From Dichomitus squalens LYAD-421 SS1 (lineage: Eukaryota > Basidiomycota > Agaricomycetes > Polyporales > Polyporaceae): DNA of 25,626 bases. The stretch lies in NCBI RefSeq assembly GCF_000275845.1, contig NW_006766999.1, forward strand, positions 1-25,626, in the 5' to 3' direction. The notes below the pieces were generated by a model, which saw nothing but the letters and a program-made list of their open reading frames with translations, searched no databases and was not told the DNA's origin. Position 1 is the stretch's first letter. Every line of letters starts with the position of its first letter. Shown here piece after piece: positions 1-10,668 of the stretch. Made by a program: the position numbers and the translations under genes.

Positions 1-433
1 CACGCCGCCGCCCGCTCAACCGCATCGTCTACCCGCAATTTCGTATCACGTCCGCCGCATCAACATTTCCTCTCTCGCATCATCATCGCGCGTCCTATCG
101 GACGCTTATGCTTTTCCCTTCTCTCATATGGACATGGCTATTCCATGCACTCCCTATTCCTCATTGGTATCATATGAGAACCTGGCACAGGTTCTGAAGG
201 GGGAGAATGTAACGGATCGTTCATTATCTTATCTTATCTACATAGTTAATCTACATCTTGTATCTAAATCTGGATCGTCATGGTGATCGGCGCTGATCCA
301 TCTGGATCCGCGCGACGTGGCGAAGGCTTCTCAGCCTTTCACCACGTCCACCATAGTATACGCCCTCTCAATCTAGAGATTGGTTCAGTGTACTTTGGAC
401 TTGTGTGAATCAGGCGACACCCGTATCATTACA
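1..433 (+). mobile_element. 3' end of an LTR retrotransposon, cut by the window edge
   Basis: A purine-rich run at 196-207 (GAAGGGGGAGAA) is followed at once by TGTAA, the classic order of polypurine tract and 3' LTR start. The LTR runs from 208 to 433 and ends in TTACA, so its termini form a perfect 5-bp inverted repeat. Bases 1-195 would be the last internal part of the element; no recognisable integrase, RT or RNase H motif is visible in that short stretch, so superfamily (Ty3 or Copia) cannot be decided. WD40-coding sequence begins directly after 433. The expected 5-bp target duplication would be GTCTC, but the left partner lies outside the window. The element or its breakpoint removed the 5' half of the WD40 gene. 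Confidence 0.65.
208..433 (+). repeat. 226-bp long terminal repeat (3' LTR)
   Basis: The segment starts TGTAACGG and ends CATTACA, with TG...CA ends inside a perfect TGTAA/TTACA inverted repeat. The size fits compact fungal LTRs. No second copy is seen elsewhere in the window, so this is either the 3' LTR of an element extending leftwards or what is left of one. The LTR contributes the first 18 codons of the longest open frame across this junction, a frame that begins at a TTG rather than an ATG, which argues that the frame is fortuitous. Confidence 0.6.
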
Positions 434-1249
434 GTCTCCCTCTGGGACATCAGCGGCAGCTCGCGCCAAGTCGCCGCCCTCAAAGGCCATAGGGGTTCTG
501 TCACGGGCTGCACGTGGTCCAGCGACGGTGTCCACATTGCTGCCCGAGACGACAACAATGCTCTACGAGTCTGGGATGGACGAAAACCCCAGCCGCTATT
601 ACTCGACGGCACCGACTTCAAGACAACCAATGTCAAGCCTCTATTCTCCCCTGACAGCCGCTGGCTTCTGGCCCACACTTGGAGGGACTGTGGTGTTTGG
701 GACGTTGGATCTGGTGTATACCTCCCACTCCAATTCCAGCGAAATGGCGATGGCGATTTTGTGAGTGCAGCCGCATTCAGCCCGGAGAGTACACACCTCG
801 CAATTGGATATGTCAAGGGGCCGATCCGCATCTGGTACATGGCGACTAGGTGCGACCCTCCGCTCCTATTGAATGCGCACCGGACCAACGATGTGGCCTT
901 CTCCCCCGATGGTCGCCTGCTACTATCTGCGTCATGGGACGGCACGGTCAAGATATGGGATGCGTACACTGGTGCCATCGTTCGTTCACTTGAAGGGCAC
1001 ACCTCACCGGTGTGCACGGCGAGCTTCTCCCCGTGTGGAAAGTATATCGCCTCTGCGTCTTCTGACGAGACGGTGAGGGTGTGGAGAGCTAGCGACGGAT
1101 CGTGCTTGGCAACGCTCTCCGATCACGATCAATCGGTCTTGCATGTTGCATTCACTCCCGATGGGACAGGGCTGTGGTCTGCGGCGGCAAATGGGACCGT
1201 CTTGGGTCGTCGGTTACAGGACGTCGCCGCGGACGAGTTCATCTTTTGA
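434..1249 (+). pseudogene. WD40 repeat protein, C-terminal part, 5' truncated by LTR (copy A)
   Basis: About 271 codons encode the last seven or so WD40 blades without an interruption: LWDISG, RVWDGR, GVWDVG, RIWYMA, KIWDAY, RVWRAS and a final degenerate blade ending DVAADEFIF, then TGA at 1247. FSPDGRLL and [12 protein letters not shown] are typical D-A strand motifs. It aligns along its whole length with the full-length copy at 12839-15067, so the missing part is the F-box, the linker and the first blades. There is no ATG near the start and the upstream sequence is the LTR. WD40 propellers are protein-interaction scaffolds; in this family the lost F-box would have coupled one to a ubiquitin ligase. 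It may still be transcribed from the LTR, but I would not expect a normal product. Confidence 0.8.
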
Positions 1250-1760
1250 ATAGAGATGTATGATGATCCCCATTTCGATTTTGATTTGTAGCTAATAGGG
1301 AGACGGACTGATGGCTGAGTAGTTGTGCTCCGCCCCCATTACAATGAAAAAGAAAGATATTTGATTAGTATGACGTCTTCCAGACTCGTATCGATTGGGA
1401 AACACATGGACACAGAGAGAGCGCGTCACTACAAACGCAATAGAACATTCCCAACGTCTTTGCAGGGTGGCCTCACTGGGCTGGCACCTATTCGTATTGC
1501 CATCCGACCTGTGATCTGAGGACCAGTGCGTTGACGATGGTATCGCAGGGACGGGGAACGCGTACGTACCAGCTGGCCGGACCGACGCAAAGGAAGCATT
1601 TGGAAGTCATGGCGCAGATACCTAGAGTGCAATGGATTGTAGATTCCAGGAATGAAACCGCGAGTCGGTGGGATGACCGTGAGATCTCACGGGAGAAGAC
1701 ATTGTAGTCGCTCGCCTTGCAAGTTGAGATGTTCCGAAGTGTCGGAAGCGACAATGACCT
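1250..1760. other. no supported gene
   Basis: This is the 3' flank of the copy A WD40 remnant, leading into the dispersed repeat. Open frames here are short, mostly on the - strand, and show no motif that I recognise. They overlap one another in different frames as expected by chance. Confidence 0.5.
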
Positions 1761-2033
1761 GGAACTTGTGAAGCGGTCAACATCAAATTGAGTGGAGAGA
1801 ACGCATCGCGTGGGTAACAGGAGACCGTCGCACGGGGTCTGCAAGATGATCCATTCTGGTTCAGATGAATGACAGTGAGCGACAAGGGAAAGCCTCTCAT
1901 AGTGCACACAAAGGCCGAGTCCAGAGCTCAAGCGCTCAAGCGGCAGCAAGAAAGGCAGCGTCGCAGACTGAGCAGCCGCAGCCGGTCCCCGGAGCGCTCG
2001 GTCCGGTGTGCGGCACCCCTGCTTGAGCGTCTG
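1761..2033 (-). repeat. dispersed repeat, copy 1 (inverted relative to 16015-16265)
   Basis: The reverse complement of this segment matches 16015-16265 over its length. Shared blocks include CAGACGCTCAAGCAG, TGCCGCACACCGGACCGAG, CCCCGTGCGACGG, ACGCGATGC and GTTGACCGCTTC, with mismatches and small gaps between them. It is open in two frames on the - strand, and both readings stay similar in the second copy, so a coding origin cannot be assigned. It may be a non-autonomous transposon or a fragment of a duplicated gene. No terminal inverted repeats or target duplications are evident. Confidence 0.6.
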
Positions 2034-4357
2034 GTCCGCTCTGTTGAGACCCGACGGTCGACCTCATCGAGTCTGACCGCGCGGTCATCGTGCTCGATTC
2101 CCCTGGCGGCCACTTCTCACGCTGACATGTCTGGCCAACTGGAGCAAGCAAGGCCATCGGGAGCCTCTCTTCTCTTTCCTCCGCCCTTGACCACAGCCTC
2201 TATCCCACATGCAGCCTTATAGTCTCATGCATGTAGCCAATTACGCCGAACTCATGTGTGTTACATGCCTGCAGGTGTCATCGATTCTTGTCTTCACCTC
2301 TCTGCCTTTTGAATGCGACTCACATCGTGCAGATCTCTACATCAAAATGGTAGCTTGGTATCTCCGATAATTCTCGTACCGAGCGAATCGCCTGCTTCGC
2401 GCCCATTCTCCTCTTGAGCTGCCACCTGAAGGGGATGGGAACGAAACGGGCCTATGTCCCTGGGCCAACACATACTCTCCAGTACGTCTTCAGCCCCCTT
2501 TCTTCCGTACATCGTTTCCAACGGCTTCTGCATTGTAGCGCGCAAGCTACGCCATGCCCCATCTATGTCTCGTCGTACTTCGTCTTACTGTATCACATCG
2601 TAAGCATTTCGACACCTCGCAATCCTCTCTTGACAGCAAGCCATCGCGGCTTCACAAATCCTCTACCTCTCATTGGGGGCGATATCTGCGGTTCGTGCTG
2701 TGCATCCCACGGCCCACTCCGTTGCCTACCCTCTTCGCTCGACGAGCCTCACTGCTTTGAACACGCAGGCACGTCCCCGATCACGAAAATGGCAGCAGTG
2801 AATCTGGTAGCCAGCACGGTCTGGTGTTCAGTGCGGCTCACACGATGGTGCTGAGTGTAGGTAAGTCATAGCGACAGCACTTGAGTCGGTCTGTGGAGGG
2901 GGTGCAGAAGGTATGCCCCTGTTCTCCCCTACTGTACTTCCCATCTTTCCCGCCCACGATCCCTTTGTCTCCCTCCTGTAATTCTGTGGCCTTGCGGAGT
3001 GAAGTTATGGACCTATATCGGCATTTGGAGTCTCATCAGATCGTCCGCTGATGCCTTGGTTCTTGCCCATAGGACCGCGTACTCGTCCGCTCCCGATACA
3101 TCGAGGTCACCGACGCAATTGGTTTGTTTCCCGAAGCCGGGTTTACAGTGCCTTCCCTTTAATCACTCGAAGCCACTCGCGACGCACCACTGTCTACGGG
3201 CAGAATTTAAAGCCGGACTCGTGCGCCGATGACCATCTGCAGTCGTCCGTCGACGACTGGACATGTCGACTGTACGGAGGCAGCTTCGTGAATCCTCATC
3301 GTCTTGCCGTACAATCATCCATACCCGATCTGAGCCGCATCTCCACCATCCTTACGTGTGGACCGTACCAGGAGACGGCCGGATCCACGCCCTGCAACGC
3401 TATGCAACTACGACAGCACATAGCACCCAAGCACGGTGAAGGCGCAGCAGCTAGCGCCGGCAACTGCCGGTCAAATGCAAACACAGGATAGAACTGGCAA
3501 GAGCTGTTCGTGCTCTGAGTCGCCGGCGGGTACTGTATGTGCACATTATCGGGCTGTTCTGCCCTCTGGCCGATCGCCGCTCTGAGTGCACAGCTAGAGG
3601 ATTGCGTCCATAGAAATTCTCATCATTCATCCCAAGAACTGGTCTTCTTGTTTGCGTGCCGGAAGCCCCGGTTCTATTTTTGTACTAATGCTGCCGCTTG
3701 TACGAGCCACGTCAAGGGGCTCGCCGACCCAAGCTACTGAGGGTCTCGGATCTTCATACTGACGGAGGATTCCCGCTTTTGGATTCGTTCTCAACGGGGA
3801 CAGAAGATTTACTGGATCAATTACGCCCAGGTACACGCCTAGTGGTTGCGTGGAGGTTCAGAGTCCACGCGTTATGCCTTCCATGGAGATCGACTCCAGG
3901 AAGCCTGGACGTGGGTTTTCCGACGGCTTCCCTTCAATCTGTGTTCCTTAGGTGAGCTCCATCACCATTTCATCCGCCCTTTCCCCGTTAACCAATACTG
4001 GCGGATCAGCAATGTCTGCTTCTGCATTCGGGGTTATCTTGCTGGTTTCCGAATGACCGGAATCGCCTGCTGTAAGTGTCCGTTCGCTCCTCCATGTCTC
4101 CGTGATGCAGTTTTATCTCAACCCTTGAACTGTAGGACATACACTCAGAGTTTCATCAGTACTCCCGTTCATGTCAACGTGACATACCAAGGGCACACTC
4201 CGATCAGCAAGCGAACCTGCGACTACCCGCCAGGGCCATCTGTTTCAATGGTTGGGTCATGGACAGGCATGGGGTCCTTTCGGCCTTTGACACCCCGACT
4301 AGGTTTGCCTCTAGTAGATAAGGCCCCCGCGATTGGGTGCTGACTGAGCAATCCCCA
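2034..4357. other. 2.3 kb without a supported gene; possible coding relics
   Basis: I could not assemble a gene here. Two places look like decayed exons. Around 3074-3120 a frame reads DRVLVRSRYIEVTDAIG, bounded by AG before and GT after. From 3757 to about 3955 one frame has a natural-looking composition (EDSRFWIRSQRGQKIYWINY, then STRYAFHGDRLQEAWTWVF) but is broken by an in-frame TAG at 3840. I do not recognise either product. The stretch also forms the upstream region of the P450 gene; no clear TATA box is seen before its ATG. Confidence 0.3.
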
Positions 4358-6479
4358 ATGCCACTCCAATCTGCTTTGGTATTTCTCTTTGTGGGCCCCA
4401 TCCTGTGGATTCTGGTCTGGAGGTTGAGGAGACGAGCTCATCTGCCGCTACCGCCTGGCCCACCGACGCTCCCGATCATTGGAAGTGCGCTGCATGTGCC
4501 AACAGACGGGCCTGCGGGCTTCCGCAACTTGAGTTCAAAATATGGTGAGTGTAGCCATGGTCTCGAGTAGATCGTGGCGGGCTGACGACTTTTGAAGGCG
4601 ACGTCATGCACCTGGACGTCTTTGGTCAGCCTATGATCGTCCTCGGGTCGCATGAAGCCGCGTCCGACCTCTTGGAGAAGCGGTCCTCGAACTACTCGGA
4701 CAGACCTCCCTCGCCGATGGTTGACATGTATGTTTTTCCTTGACACGTCCGCACATTCCGCTCGCTTACAATGTTTCCTATTCACCAGTGCTGGGTTCGG
4801 GTGGGCGTTCACTGTGCGGGAGTACGGCCCTTTTTGGCGTCGTGGGAGACGCGCCTTCCACCAGTTCTTCAACAAAACGGCCGTGCAGAACTACACCGCC
4901 GACCAACGCCGCGAGGCCCACCGTCTAGTCGTGCGGCTCATTGATCAGCCGGAGGAATTCGTCCATCACATTAGGCAGTAAGTCCTCCACCGCTCTTCCA
5001 CCCTACCCTTCTTAGAAAGTTCGCTGTCATAACGGCCCCGCTAACGCAAGATCGCAGCCTCTTCGGCTCCTCTATTATGCGCATCGCGTATGGCATTGAA
5101 GTCGATGAGGAGCCTATCGATTACCTGCAGATGGCCGAGGACACCATGACGATATTTTCGGAAGCGTTTCAACCGGGTAAGTATCTCATGGAGACGCTGC
5201 CAGCTCTTCGGTATCTCCCTTCATGGATGCCGGGTGCGACAGTCAAGCACGACGGAGAGAGGTGGAGACCGATCGCGTGGAAACTAGTCGAGCGGCCCTG
5301 GAAGCTTGTTATGGCTGCGATGGTATGTCTCATTTTTGGCAATGTCTCTTAGCGGTCTCATAGGAGTTGGATTGCAGAGAGAGGGTACGGCGCGTCCATC
5401 CATGGCTTCGGGACTAATGGCCAACGTCCCCCAATCTAATGGCCAGAATGACCTAATCTCTGAAGAGGAAAATATTTACCGTGGCGCCACCGCCACGGCG
5501 TATGCCGGTAAGTTCCCCTCTCTGCCGGTAGGCTATTGGATGGCAGTTCGACTGACATGAGAGATCAGCTGGTGCGGATACTGTAAGAGCCAGTGTCCAA
5601 GCGCCCAGTGACTTCGGTATTGACTGGCAATCTAGACACTATCTTCGATTCAAAGCTTCTTCCTCGCGATGGCTTCCCATCCAGAGGTGCTCCACAAGGC
5701 GCAGGCCGAGCTCGACACGGTTGTAGGGCCACACCGCTTGCCCGAGTTCGACGACATGAAGTCGCTGCCGTACGTCTGCGCGCTCGTCAAGGAGCTGCTC
5801 CGGTGGCGGGTTGTCGTACCTCTAGCGGTTCCTCACCGGACGCTAGAAGACGATTATTACCGCGGGTACTTCATACCGAAGGGCTCTATGGTGCTCGCTA
5901 ACATCTGGTGAGTTCCGCCGGATCGTTGCTCGGCAAGAGCTCTCTAGCTGATTTGCATGGCCTTCATGCCAGGGCTATCGCACGTGACCCGAATGTATAC
6001 CCTAATCCAGGTGTATTCTTTCCCGAGCGTTTCCTCAAGGACGGGGAACTGAACCCAGATGTGCGCGACCCTGCCACGTTCTCGTTTGGCTACGGACGAA
6101 GGTATGTTGATTTACCATATCGAGTTCTTGCCTCTGTCATTGATCCTCTGTCTGCATTTTCTCAGGATCTGCCCAGGAAGGCACTACGCGGCTTCTTCGC
6201 TGTTCATGATCGCCGCCACCGTCCTGCACACGCTATCCATCACTGCCCCCCTCGGCAAGGATGGTAAGCCCGTCCCCCCCTCGGGTAAGATGACGTATGG
6301 GCTCCTGTCGTAGGTTTCGCCCGATTCACCCCCATGAGTACGCACTCAGCTCGATTTCATAACACAGGTACCCCGAACCCTTCGAATGCGTGATCAAGCC
6401 GCGCTCGCAGGAGTCCGAAGCCCTCATCAGAATGAGCTGTGGCGATGTAGATGGGCTTCGTACCAAGAGTGTATTATAG
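4358..6479 (+). CDS. cytochrome P450 monooxygenase, 523 aa, 10 exons
   Basis: A haem-thiolate monooxygenase, inserting one oxygen from O2 into an organic substrate using electrons from an ER-bound reductase. Exons: 4358-4544, 4598-4727, 4789-4977, 5058-5322, 5378-5507, 5569-5582, 5636-5907, 5973-6101, 6166-6309, 6368-6479; all introns are GT-AG and the joined frame has no stop. An N-terminal membrane anchor (residues about 4-21) is followed by a basic stretch and the hinge PPGPP (32-36). Further hallmarks are the C-helix WRRGR, the I-helix AGADTT (301-306, oxygen activation), the K-helix ELLR (E358/R361), PERF (413-416) and the haem loop FGYGRRICPG with Cys441 as iron ligand. Length is normal for a microsomal fungal P450. 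The start at 4358 is the ATG that opens the anchor; an upstream in-frame GTG is not a likely eukaryotic start. The 14-nt exon 6 encodes the core of the I-helix. The sequence resembles fungal CYP64-like (O-methylsterigmatocystin oxidoreductase-type) enzymes; substrate unknown. Confidence 0.92.
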
Positions 6480-6949
6480 TGTCCATTCTTGGGAGGTGGC
6501 CGTTGTTCGCGACTTGCTGTGTATCCAGCCTCGCCCGTAATACGACCTACGACCCAGATTGATACCCTTCCAAGTCCGACTGGGACAGATCACACATCCG
6601 CGATCAGCAAGTATGATCAGGGTATCCTCAGGCGTGTATGTCACGTCCCAAAGGGAAGCTCATCGTTGCGGACGTGATGGTTCAGGTCGAGGTTCGGCAA
6701 CTTATGAGCTTGAGTTGAAGTTACCGATACTTCATGCCCATGAATGGTAGGAACATCGACGCTACCATCCATAGCTCGTACTCCGCTACTATATATGGGC
6801 AAGAAGTACGTAGCGCGAAGTACCTCGGATAACCATATTTGCCGAACATAGGCCTGGAAGTACAGTAGTTAGTACGGGAAATGCCGCAATATAGAAGCGC
6901 CTGGCTTCCATATGTATCCCGCTTGATTCAAATTGGTAGAGACTACAAC
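6480..6949. other. intergenic, no supported gene
   Basis: This is the 3' flank of the P450 gene, leading to the copy B WD40 remnant. There is an AT run (TATATAT) near 6790 but no open gene behind it. Nothing else was recognised. Confidence 0.5.
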
Positions 6950-7723
6950 GAGGGGGCGCATGCGTGGCACTCCCATCCCAGCAAGACGGCAAGTGCGATT
7001 ATCCCGAAAAGGCCGTATTCAATCACTCGAGTACACACGTCGCTGTTGGATATGAAAATGGGACGATCCATGTTTCGGACGTGGCAGTTGGACAGGGGCG
7101 TCGGCTCCAGAAGGCGCACGATGATGGGGTTAATGATATGGCGTTCTCCCCGGATGATCAGCTGCTGCTCTCGGCCTCGACAGACATGACGATGAAGACA
7201 TGGAACGTGCGCACTGGTGCCATGGTCACGTCGCTCGCAGGGCACAAGTCGTCGGTGAACAAGGGGCGCTTTGTGCGTAAATGCTTTTCCCCGTTTGGTA
7301 TATGGTGGCGTAAGAATGACTTTCTCATCTCAATGGCCTGGCCGGGGTACTTTTACCTGACCGTGTCACCAAACGCTTTCCGACTGCCCTAAGGGCGGGA
7401 ATCTTAATCTACTAGACATGCCCTGAGACTTTGTATTTAGGGACCACGGTAGATTAGATGTACGGAAATCAAAAGCGTTCCCACTCAACAAGGGGCGCTT
7501 CTCCCCGTGTGGGATGTACGTCGCCTCTGCATCTGACGACGAGACGGTGAGGGTGTGGAGGACGAAGGATGGATCGTGCTTGGCAACGCTCTCTGATCAT
7601 GGTGACTCGGTATCGCATGTTGCATTTACTCCTGATGGGACGATGTTGTGGTCTGCTGCAGCAAATGGAATCGTCTTGGCTCATCGACTACAGGATATCA
7701 TTCCGGACGAATTCGAATCGTAG
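6950..7723 (+). pseudogene. WD40 repeat protein remnant, C-terminal blades, disrupted (copy B)
   Basis: The sequence matches the last four blades of copies A and D. It reads STHVAVGYENGTIHVSDV, then FSPDDQLLLSASTDMTMKTWNV and GHKSSVNKGRF. A 229-bp insertion follows, after which the frame resumes SPCGMYVASASDDETVRVWRT and ends ANGIVLAHRLQDIIPDEFES with TAG at 7721. Homology fades upstream near 6950, where a degraded match to the copy A blade (about 720-780) can still be followed. No F-box or earlier blades are present. The WD dipeptide of one blade has become SD (HVSDV). Removing the insertion restores one open frame across the junction, so the insertion seems younger than the 5' truncation. 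Confidence 0.75.
7258..7500. repeat. 229-bp insertion unit flanked by 14-bp direct repeats
   Basis: AACAAGGGGCGCTT occurs at 7258-7271 and again at 7487-7500, and the WD40 frame is continuous if one repeat plus the intervening DNA is removed. This looks like an insertion with target-site duplication. The insert has no poly(A) tail and no convincing terminal inverted repeats. Internally it holds two short inverted pairs: CGTTTGGT with ACCAAACG, and TAATCTAC (about 7409) with GTAGATTA (about 7454). Its first bases (TGCTTTTCCCCGT) resemble the WD40 blade next to it, so an imperfect internal duplication is an alternative. Splicing from GTGAAC at 7255 to AG at 7492 would be in frame and would lose only three residues. 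Confidence 0.55.
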
Positions 7724-8654
7724 ATTGACTTGTACAGCAGACGAGGTACCCCCGTTCCGCTTAGCATACTTTATGTCTGCACTGGAGAGTATATACATTG
7801 ACCGCCAGAACAGCCTGTGTTCTCGCTCATGCTGTGCTATTCGGTATAGCTTCTCTCGGTTATTCATACAACCGTCATTCCCGTAACCGCCAGACTAACG
7901 TCGTGTATTGAATTAAACCTTCAGATCCCTCGACGCCCGGACAGCAATGCACTCTGCGATGCTGCTACTATATCCACTAGAAAGATACACCAGGCGCCAG
8001 AAACCTCTATGGACAACACTGCGGAACGTGAAGGCCATTCGAGTCACATTCCCCGCGTAGATGAGACATGACGAGCTATCCTCCTTGTTTCACTTTTCGA
8101 CTCCGAAGCTCAGGTTTGCCGTCGACGACCTGACGTGCCTCAGGACAGAAGGCGCTGTCCAGCAGCTAATAGGCCCGAGGCCACAGTCTGGTACCCTTGC
8201 TGAGCCCCAGCGCACGCATGTTATGGTCGGCGGCTCCCGACAGGCCCTGCGATCCTTGGGTCCAGGCAGGGGACGAAGACTGTGCAACGTCCGCACGACG
8301 CTACCGAGCCTGCCATGCGATGTCCGTTCGATCCCCCGTCGCGCGTGCTGTGTCGGGCATAGCTAGTCTGTTCCTCGGCAGCGCAGTAAGCGATCACAGT
8401 GTTCCTTTGCAACGCATGTTGAACCCGCTACTAGTTCGGCCTTGCCTGTGTCGCTCTGCCCCTGGCAGTCCGTGATTCAACCTACGCATCTCGCGGCCGC
8501 ACGCAATTGGGGCTGTGTGAAAGGAGCGTTTCGAGTGATTCAACGCGCAGGGCATTGACCGGGTCTTGTACTTTGTCGCTCCTTATGGAGCGTAGTGTAG
8601 AGCCTGTGCAGGTACGTCTGGATATTATACTTAAGGGCACCAAATCGTACACGA
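7724..8654. other. intergenic, no supported gene
   Basis: Several open frames of 60-130 codons exist on both strands, for example around 8061-8475 and, on the - strand, 8482-8871. They overlap, lack recognisable motifs and show no consistent splice structure. The right-hand - strand frame runs through the fold-back element and is an artefact of its palindromic sequence. Confidence 0.45.
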
Positions 8655-8838
8655 CACGGCAGGGATTCGGATATTTCCAGCTGGAGAAAAGTCTTTGAAA
8701 AGGGGACGCGCGAGGCAAACAATCCGTAAATATGTGGCATTTCTGGATAAAAGTTATTGAAAAACGACGGGCGGTTGCCTTTCGCGTCCCCAATTCATCG
8801 ACTTTTCTCCAATCGAAAATATCCGATTCCCTGCCGTG
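8655..8838. mobile_element. fold-back element (MITE-like long inverted repeat)
   Basis: The left arm (8655-8720) and right arm (8773-8838) are imperfect reverse complements. Both carry CACGGCAGGGA, TCGGATATTT, GGAGAAAAGTC, GGGGACGCG and GGCAA in the same order, with a few mismatches, around a loop of roughly 50 nt. The whole 184-bp unit would form a long hairpin. No protein is encoded. The form fits a miniature inverted-repeat transposon or an inverted duplication. I see no clear target-site duplication at the outer edges and no second copy in the window. If transcribed, it would make a double-stranded RNA precursor. Confidence 0.65.
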
Positions 8839-9042
8839 CGATGAGAAACGAATACGCGGTTGAATGAACACCCGAGATAAGCGAGCAACCGCCCAGGCAC
8901 AAAGGGTTTGTCAGCGCTTGTGCGCCGACGTTGACAGATTGTGTCTCGCAGACAGTGGTCTTGGAACAACGCAGTAGTATTCAAGGCCAGTATTGCTCAC
9001 CGTATCGCCCACCCTCCGGCCAAGTGTGTTCTCTGACGACTT

Positions 9043-10668
9043 ATGTCTTCCATGGACGACCTCGCGCACTCCCTGCCCCTGTTACCTTCAATTTCCCCGG
9101 CCCTCCCATGGGAGGTCATCGAAAGGGCCATCGATCTCTGCTCCGATGACAACACCACCCTGCGCACTATCGCTCTCACATGCAGCCAGCTCCGTCCTCG
9201 TAGCCTCTTCGATCTCTACACAAAAGTCGACCTCCAAAGCACGAAGCAGCTCGAGAAGTTCTACGATGCTGTCCAAGCTCAGCCACACCTTCAGTCCGTC
9301 GTGCGATCTCTGTCATTTCCGTGGGAGTACTCTTTCTATCCATTCCCACTGCTGTCTATCCTCCCCGGCCTCCATCATATCACGTTCGATGGAAACTCGC
9401 CCGTTATAGGGGACGGCATCCAACTCTCCGAGTACCTTCTACTTCATGGTAGGCAATCCGTAACTAGCCTTCGGAGCCTGACGATTCGCAGCGCTTGGTT
9501 CCACTCGCAAACCGCTTTCCTTGGTTGCCTTTCAAGCTTCCCCAACATCGAGAATCTCACCTGCGAGGATCTGTTAGGCAGAAGCATTGACTGCTCTGGA
9601 GCTAGGCGAGTTATCTCGTCGGCTGAAGCTGCGAACGTTGAATGTGAGCGTTCTCATGATCATTTGCGTTCCCTGACTGTACACCTTTGCGTGCGCTCTC
9701 AGATACTTCAAGATGTGGACGAACGTATTACAGAGCTGCTGTTTCAGTTAGCCCTACTGGCGAACACTAGTCCGCTTGCAAATGGGGATCGTACTCGTTA
9801 GTGTCTTGTTCTGTTTCCCAGTCGTATACCTCACATCGTTCAAATTAGAATCACCGTCTATGGCGCCGACTCAATTAGGCCAAGGACGCCATACCTCCTT
9901 GACGTGGTGGATACGAGCCGAGACCGAGAAGCTTCAACATGCCGTCCACGCCTTGCCTAGGTCGAAACAAACGTCGATAAGAGACGTCAACCTGGTCATC
10001 TGGGATTACAAGTTCGGACGTCTATACAGGGAATGCCGTCGACCCGCCAACTTGGAGCTCTGTGCAGCATTGGAGAACGCCCTGCTCACGTATCCCGCCC
10101 ATCGCGCACTATTGACGGTTCCCGGCGGCCCGGTCCCGAATGTGCGGAAGATGATCTCCTGGTCGGATGAGATTCGCAGGTTGTTTCGTCCACTGAGCGA
10201 GAAATGGGTAATGGCTGAAGACATCAAATCCTGTGAGTCTTGTTCACTAACCGTGATTCTGAGTTGGACGTTGACTTGCGTAGCCGGGAAATACGGGCAC
10301 GACTCGCCCGTCACCACCCTTGTTGTCTCCTCAGACGGGCAGTGTGTTGCGACAGCCTCCACAGACTCTACCATCATCGTGTGGGATGCACGAGAGGCAT
10401 GTATCTTGCAAGAATGGTTCACCTGCCACGGGGAGGTCTGGGATCTCGCGTTCTCACCAGACAGCCGACACCTCGCGTCTGCAGGTGAAGATGGGAAGGT
10501 CGCGATCTGGGACATCAGCGGCAGCCCACGCCAAGTCGCCAACCTCGAAGGTCACCCGAGTGTCGTCAAAGGCTGCACGTGGTCGAGCGACGGTGCCTAC
10601 ATTGCATCCCGAGACAGCGACAACGGTGTACGACTCTGGGATGGACGAACGTTCCAGCCGCTACCTCT
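9043..10668 (+). pseudogene. F-box/WD40 protein, C-terminally truncated and frameshifted (copy C)
   Basis: The ATG at 9043 (or the in-frame ATG at 9052, which matches copy D) opens an F-box-like domain: PALPWEVIERAIDLC, then LRTIALTCSQLRPRSL at residues about 20-55. Homology to copy D extends into the leader (TGACGACT just upstream). Relative to copy D, one extra base between about 9571 and 9602 shifts the frame. Conserved introns lie at 9644-9702 and 10233-10283 (51 nt, in frame). A third at 9778-9821 would need a GC donor where copy D has GT. The linker and first three WD40 blades follow (TIIVWDAR, KVAIWDIS, GVRLWDGR). At about 10668 homology to copy D stops abruptly and unrelated sequence begins, so at least four C-terminal blades are missing. 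The 204 bp before 9043 hold only leader sequence. Confidence 0.75.

Noticed and set aside
2..283. Open frame running through the retrotransposon 3' end and into the LTR
   Set aside because: It crosses the polypurine tract and LTR boundary and shows no retroelement protein motif; probably fortuitous.
385..1017. Long - strand open frame of 210 codons opposite the copy A WD40
   Set aside because: It is the antisense shadow of WD40 codons and has no motif. Similar antisense frames appear opposite the other WD40 copies.
4337..4357. Extended P450 start at GTG, seven codons upstream
   Set aside because: Non-ATG starts are unlikely in fungal genes, and the ATG at 4358 begins directly at the membrane anchor.
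6241..6316. Ending the P450 at the TAG near 6311, or splicing at GTAAGC near 6266
   Set aside because: The frame through GKPVPPSGKMTYGLLS joined to YPEPFECVIKPRS by the intron 6310-6367 gives the usual P450 C-terminus.
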